Assembly (NCBI RefSeq): GCF_018143015.1
Contig: NC_054755.1
Location: 7,619,124-7,683,123, forward strand
Direction of reading: 5' to 3'
DNA: 64,000 nt
Source of the DNA: Lytechinus variegatus
Lineage: Eukaryota; Echinodermata; Echinoidea; Temnopleuroida; Toxopneustidae
Shown: one piece after another, positions 60,440-64,000 of the stretch
Numbering within the stretch: position 1 is the first letter of the stretch
How the letters are laid out: each line of letters opens with the position of its first letter
Position numbers and translations under genes: made by a program
Notes under the pieces: generated by a model
Told to the model about the DNA's origin: nothing
Seen by the model: only the letters and a program-made list of their open reading frames with translations
Database searches by the model: none

Positions 60440-61545
60440 AAAGTTCAATGCGGAGTACCGCAAGGCTAAATAATGGAGCCACTTTTATTCATCTTGTATA
60501 TCAATGACTTACTCCCTCACATAGTAATTTTAATGAACTTTTAAATGAAACTATCAAAGAGTTATGCAAAGTGACTGACTGATTTGGAGCCAATAAATTG
60601 ATAATAAATTATGATAAAACCAATGTTATGTATTTTTGAAAACCAAACATTTCGTATAATATATCTGCTGCTAAATTAAAACTAATCATCATTTACATAT
60701 TTGTAACAAAATATCTAAAAGTGTAGGAATACTGTGCAAATTGAAATCCACATTACCTGAAAAGAATTTAATTATGCTATATAACTCTTTGATTCTACCT
60801 TTAATCAATATTGCAACATAACATGGGCCAGTGTTGGAATAACTAAACTAGATTGTATCCATAAACTCCAGAAAAAAAATCACTACGCATTTGCACCAAT
60901 TCTCCATATCTGACACCATCAGGGCCATTATTTTTTAGATTACAAACAATGACAGTCTACGATATTCATAAATTTAAGATTGCTACACTTATGCACTCAG
61001 TTAGATATAGATATGCTCCCATTAATATCATCCATCTTTTTCAATATAACTACGACTTTCACTGATACAATACTCGCTCTGCTAATAGCTTTCATTACCC
61101 TAAAACAGCTTCAACCCTAATTCTAATCTCTTTTAATTTACCGGACCACGAATCTGGAATAATCTCAATGTATGCCCTTTTTCATGTTCAACCGTTTAAA
61201 TGCAAGCTCAAAAAGTTCATTATTAGTACCAATTCCTAATTTGAATTCAAACTCACCTCATTTATACATGTATTATTTTTGTCAATGAATGAACCAAGAT
61301 GATGGATGTTCGGGTGTGCTTTTGTGTGTGATGATGACGATGTTTCTCGGTGGGTGTGTCTGTGTGTGAATTAGCATATTTCGTCCCCCCCCCTCTTCAT
61401 CTGATGTGTACATAATTAATTACTGTATTCTTTTTGTTGCCATCCTTTTCTTGTAATAATATTTCTATATGCGAATGTAGAATTTGATGTTTTTATCATT
61501 ATCAAGAATAAATTGAATTTGAATTGAAATTTGAATTGAAAATAC
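60440..61545 (+). pseudogene. Decayed non-LTR retrotransposon (reverse transcriptase relic)
   Basis: The frame from 60443 reads VQCGVPQG, a stop, then EPLLFILYINDLLP, the conserved reverse transcriptase motif ahead of the catalytic YADD. Further frames give ANKLIINYDKTNVMYF, ISKSVGILCKLKSTLPEKNL, MLYNSLILPLIN, KLDCIHKLQKK and RLQTMTVYDIHK. The catalytic block appears deleted, and stops and frameshifts are many. The 3' end carries a TTGAATTTGAATTGAA tail, as in CR1-like elements. It is inactive and lacks its 5' part. Confidence 0.85.
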
Positions 61546-64000
61546 GACTTTATTTCATTCCTTATAGTCTAGCCTATCACAATGGAGGCGCAGCTAATTT
61601 CGTCTCATGTGAGTCAACCCAGAACATACTAATGGTGAAAGCAATATTATAATTCGTAATTTATTAAAAGTTTTTTTAAATGGCATCCAACCCAAAATAA
61701 AAGTAACTTTTAGAGGGAAAAATCATAATTTCACCAAATTATAACAATTTAAACTGTAGAATTTCGGAAGGTCAACGCACAACAGAGTTTTCTATTTTTT
61801 ATTCATTCGGCCTAATTATCAGAGACGTATCACCTGTTTGCAATCGTGAAATAACGTCTAAACATGAAAACAAATTTTTAGATAGGCCTATATGTCGAGG
61901 AAAATTCTGACACGACTTGGCTGAGAATTATAAACGCTAAACGCAAAATTCAGTGGAGAGGTGCGCCATCTATCTGTTGCAGCGGACAGCTCAATTTACT
62001 TCGGGGTCGACATCGGGCGGAGAAGCAGACGGTGCACAGTGCTAGTGAAGGCCTACTGCAATGTGGCTGTGATGTTTAAGAAATGAAAATAGCCCAGTGA
62101 AAATTTTGGGATGCTGCCTAGATCCAGATTAAAAACAAATAAATATAGTGTCATGAGAAAGATGATGCAAATACAATAACATATTTATTTCCGCCCCCCC
62201 CCTTTCCGATCTCAAGCGGGGTTTTCATCGAAACCGTAGCTGTTTGTTATTTTGATATGCCCCGCACGGCCAATCGTCAAAACTTATGTTTCCTGGCCCA
62301 AATTTAATATTTTAAGACATGTGTGGGCAGCGTAAATGTTTATCTGCCCATACACCCAAGAAAAAACTACAACAAATTATTTTCAATATTAATACTAATT
62401 GTAATGAATAATCTTGTGTACAAAAACAGCAGAATATCAAAGTACCATTAAAAAGTGATAGACTAAAGAGCAAATAAATGTCAATCTGAAAAGTCGCATA
62501 ACCGCTACCCTCTTTCGTTTGCATAGATGGCTGACATAATTCACTGGTGGGCCTTCTTTTAACTTATTTTGTCATACTTTGATCGTTTCCCTCAAGAAAT
62601 AATTTTTCCGGGTCTATTTGCCAAAATGCTGGGTTGAAAAGTGTGTCAATATTAGGTTATCTATTTTCCTTCTGACAAGCGTTGTTTTCTTGATGAACGA
62701 GTCTGGGATAAAGGTTCAAGTTGATTAGGCCTACTATAAATGCAGTAAGGCTGCTATTTGATTATCTAAATATAGGTTTTATTGATTTGTCAATACTTTC
62801 TTGAAATATTTTTTTTTCAACTTGCCATTAGTTCCAACTCGAACCGCGTTTTGTACGGATTATGTTCATCTCTAAAATGACATTCACTTGGCAAGCAATG
62901 CAAGCGGCCCAAACCATAATGGAACCCGGTTCGCTTGAAATGCCGTTAAATTTCAAATTGCACGTCGTGAATGTTGAACTGGTTCGTGTGGATGTCCCAT
63001 TATCAGGAAGATGTCTGATATGTGCATTTCAGGGGCACCTCATTTCCTTCACTTATGAATCAAGGGGAACCCATTAAAAAGAACCTAAAAAGAAGAAGAA
63101 AAAAAAACCATTACTTCAAATAACTATGCATCGGAAAGTGTGAAGCCGGTGTCCTAAGTGACCGCATAAACATGTCTTGGGTGCATTTCGGGATAATTAT
63201 TATTCGCCGATATCGGTGCCACATTTCATTCGTCCATGACCCCCCACCACTTCCTCCTGACAAAAAGAAAAGTTTTTAAAAACCCAAAATAAAACGTCCA
63301 ATGATTTTTTTTTCAAATCGCTAAGCATCGATCAGTGTGTAGAATCAGCGTCAGTGGTGTGAGTGCGGCAGCATCAGTCAATTAACAAAAATCCAAAATG
63401 GCCGTCATTTTCCTTGAAAATCACTCGTTTTCGTCATAACTTTTATCATTTTCACAATCTTTTAAAGTCTTTATCCATGCTGTAGGCGTCAGTCGATCCG
63501 TTTACGCATAAAGGGTCACATTTAATTGAATCGATACAAATTTTGACAAAATTCATAATTTTTCTTGCAGAAATTCGCTTTTTTGCTTTACAGTGCAAAA
63601 TAAATAAATGGATAGTGTTTCAAAGTGTTGCAACTCCCTTTTTCCATGAAACAGGCAACGACAATCAACGACAAAAAAATTGTAGTTAAAATAAATTTAT
63701 TTCATTTAAAAGAATTTTATGTACACAAGTAAGCGAGAATATAAAAAAGGCATTAAAATGATCAAAGCAAGGAGATTAGTCTGGGAGGTAGAGTGGATCT
63801 GTCTCCTTCTTTTCGTTTCATAACAACATTTATTACTGGCTGATCTTAGTGAGCCTGATCTATAACTGATTTTACTAGTGCGCCCTCTTTTTCTTCTAAA
63901 TTCATTAAAAAAGAAGGTAATTTGGCCCGGGTGGCCGGGTCCATCTGACAACCAGTGCCAATTGACGATTTTGTAAATTTATGTGTTTCTGTTATTTTCA

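Larger units (their letters stand above)
58277..64000. other. Downstream flank, repeats and unassigned DNA
   Basis: Contains a TTAA-flanked foldback (58504-59094), a SINE tail-like fragment (59485-59560), the GGGGTTA-rich element (59686-60215), a tRNA-like head (60218-60310) and the retrotransposon relic (60440-61545). From 61,600 to the end I see no gene. A GC-rich stretch near 61,955-62,090 (GCGCCATCTATCTGTTGC) might be an untranslated exon but has no supporting frame. Confidence 0.6.

Noticed and set aside
62862..63077. 71-codon open frame near the right end
   Set aside because: Reasonable amino acid mix but no homology I recognise, no splice partners and no neighbouring exon.

Overview
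The window reads as animal nuclear DNA, most likely a sea urchin or a close echinoderm relative. The reasons are long AT-rich introns with short exons and GT/AG junctions, dense short foldback transposons and tRNA-derived SINEs, the abundant palindrome TACATGTA, and two intronless rhodopsin-type receptors resembling the orphan receptor expansions known in sea urchins. The taxonomic call is inference. No rRNA gene, intact tRNA gene, CRISPR array or bacterial operon is visible.

Region 1, about 7.7 to 33.9 kb, plus strand: the 3' part of an LRCH gene (leucine-rich repeat plus calponin homology protein). Eleven exons can be chained with consistent codon phase into 504 residues ending in a C-terminal CH domain. 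The leucine-rich repeat exons must lie upstream of the window. A candidate alternative last exon at 31844-31930 would replace the end of the CH domain with a hydrophobic tail. Just past the normal stop codon lies a tandem array with a period of about 167 bp; its first, divergent copy contains the end of the coding exon itself.

The LRCH introns are full of mobile DNA. They hold a seemingly intact Sleeping Beauty-like Tc1 transposon (23001-24695, antisense) inserted in the 3' end of an older non-LTR retrotransposon, several tRNA-derived SINEs, and many foldback elements, some nested inside each other.

Region 2, 34.6 to 50.8 kb: no convincing gene, only short foldback elements, simple repeats and AT-rich DNA. 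The TACATGTA palindrome, frequent up to about 45 kb, becomes rare after this point.

Region 3, 50.8 to 58.3 kb: two related single-exon class A GPCR genes on the plus strand, about 5.2 kb apart. Both have the full set of family motifs. The second has a CCAAT box plus a perfect cAMP response element about 320 bp upstream of its start codon.

Region 4, 58.3 to 64 kb: a TTAA-flanked foldback element, a repeat built around an AGTACGGGGTTA motif, a decayed reverse transcriptase relic, and about 2.4 kb with no recognisable gene. The genes form no evident pathway together: LRCH proteins act in cytoskeletal control through DOCK-family partners, while the receptors are orphan signalling proteins.
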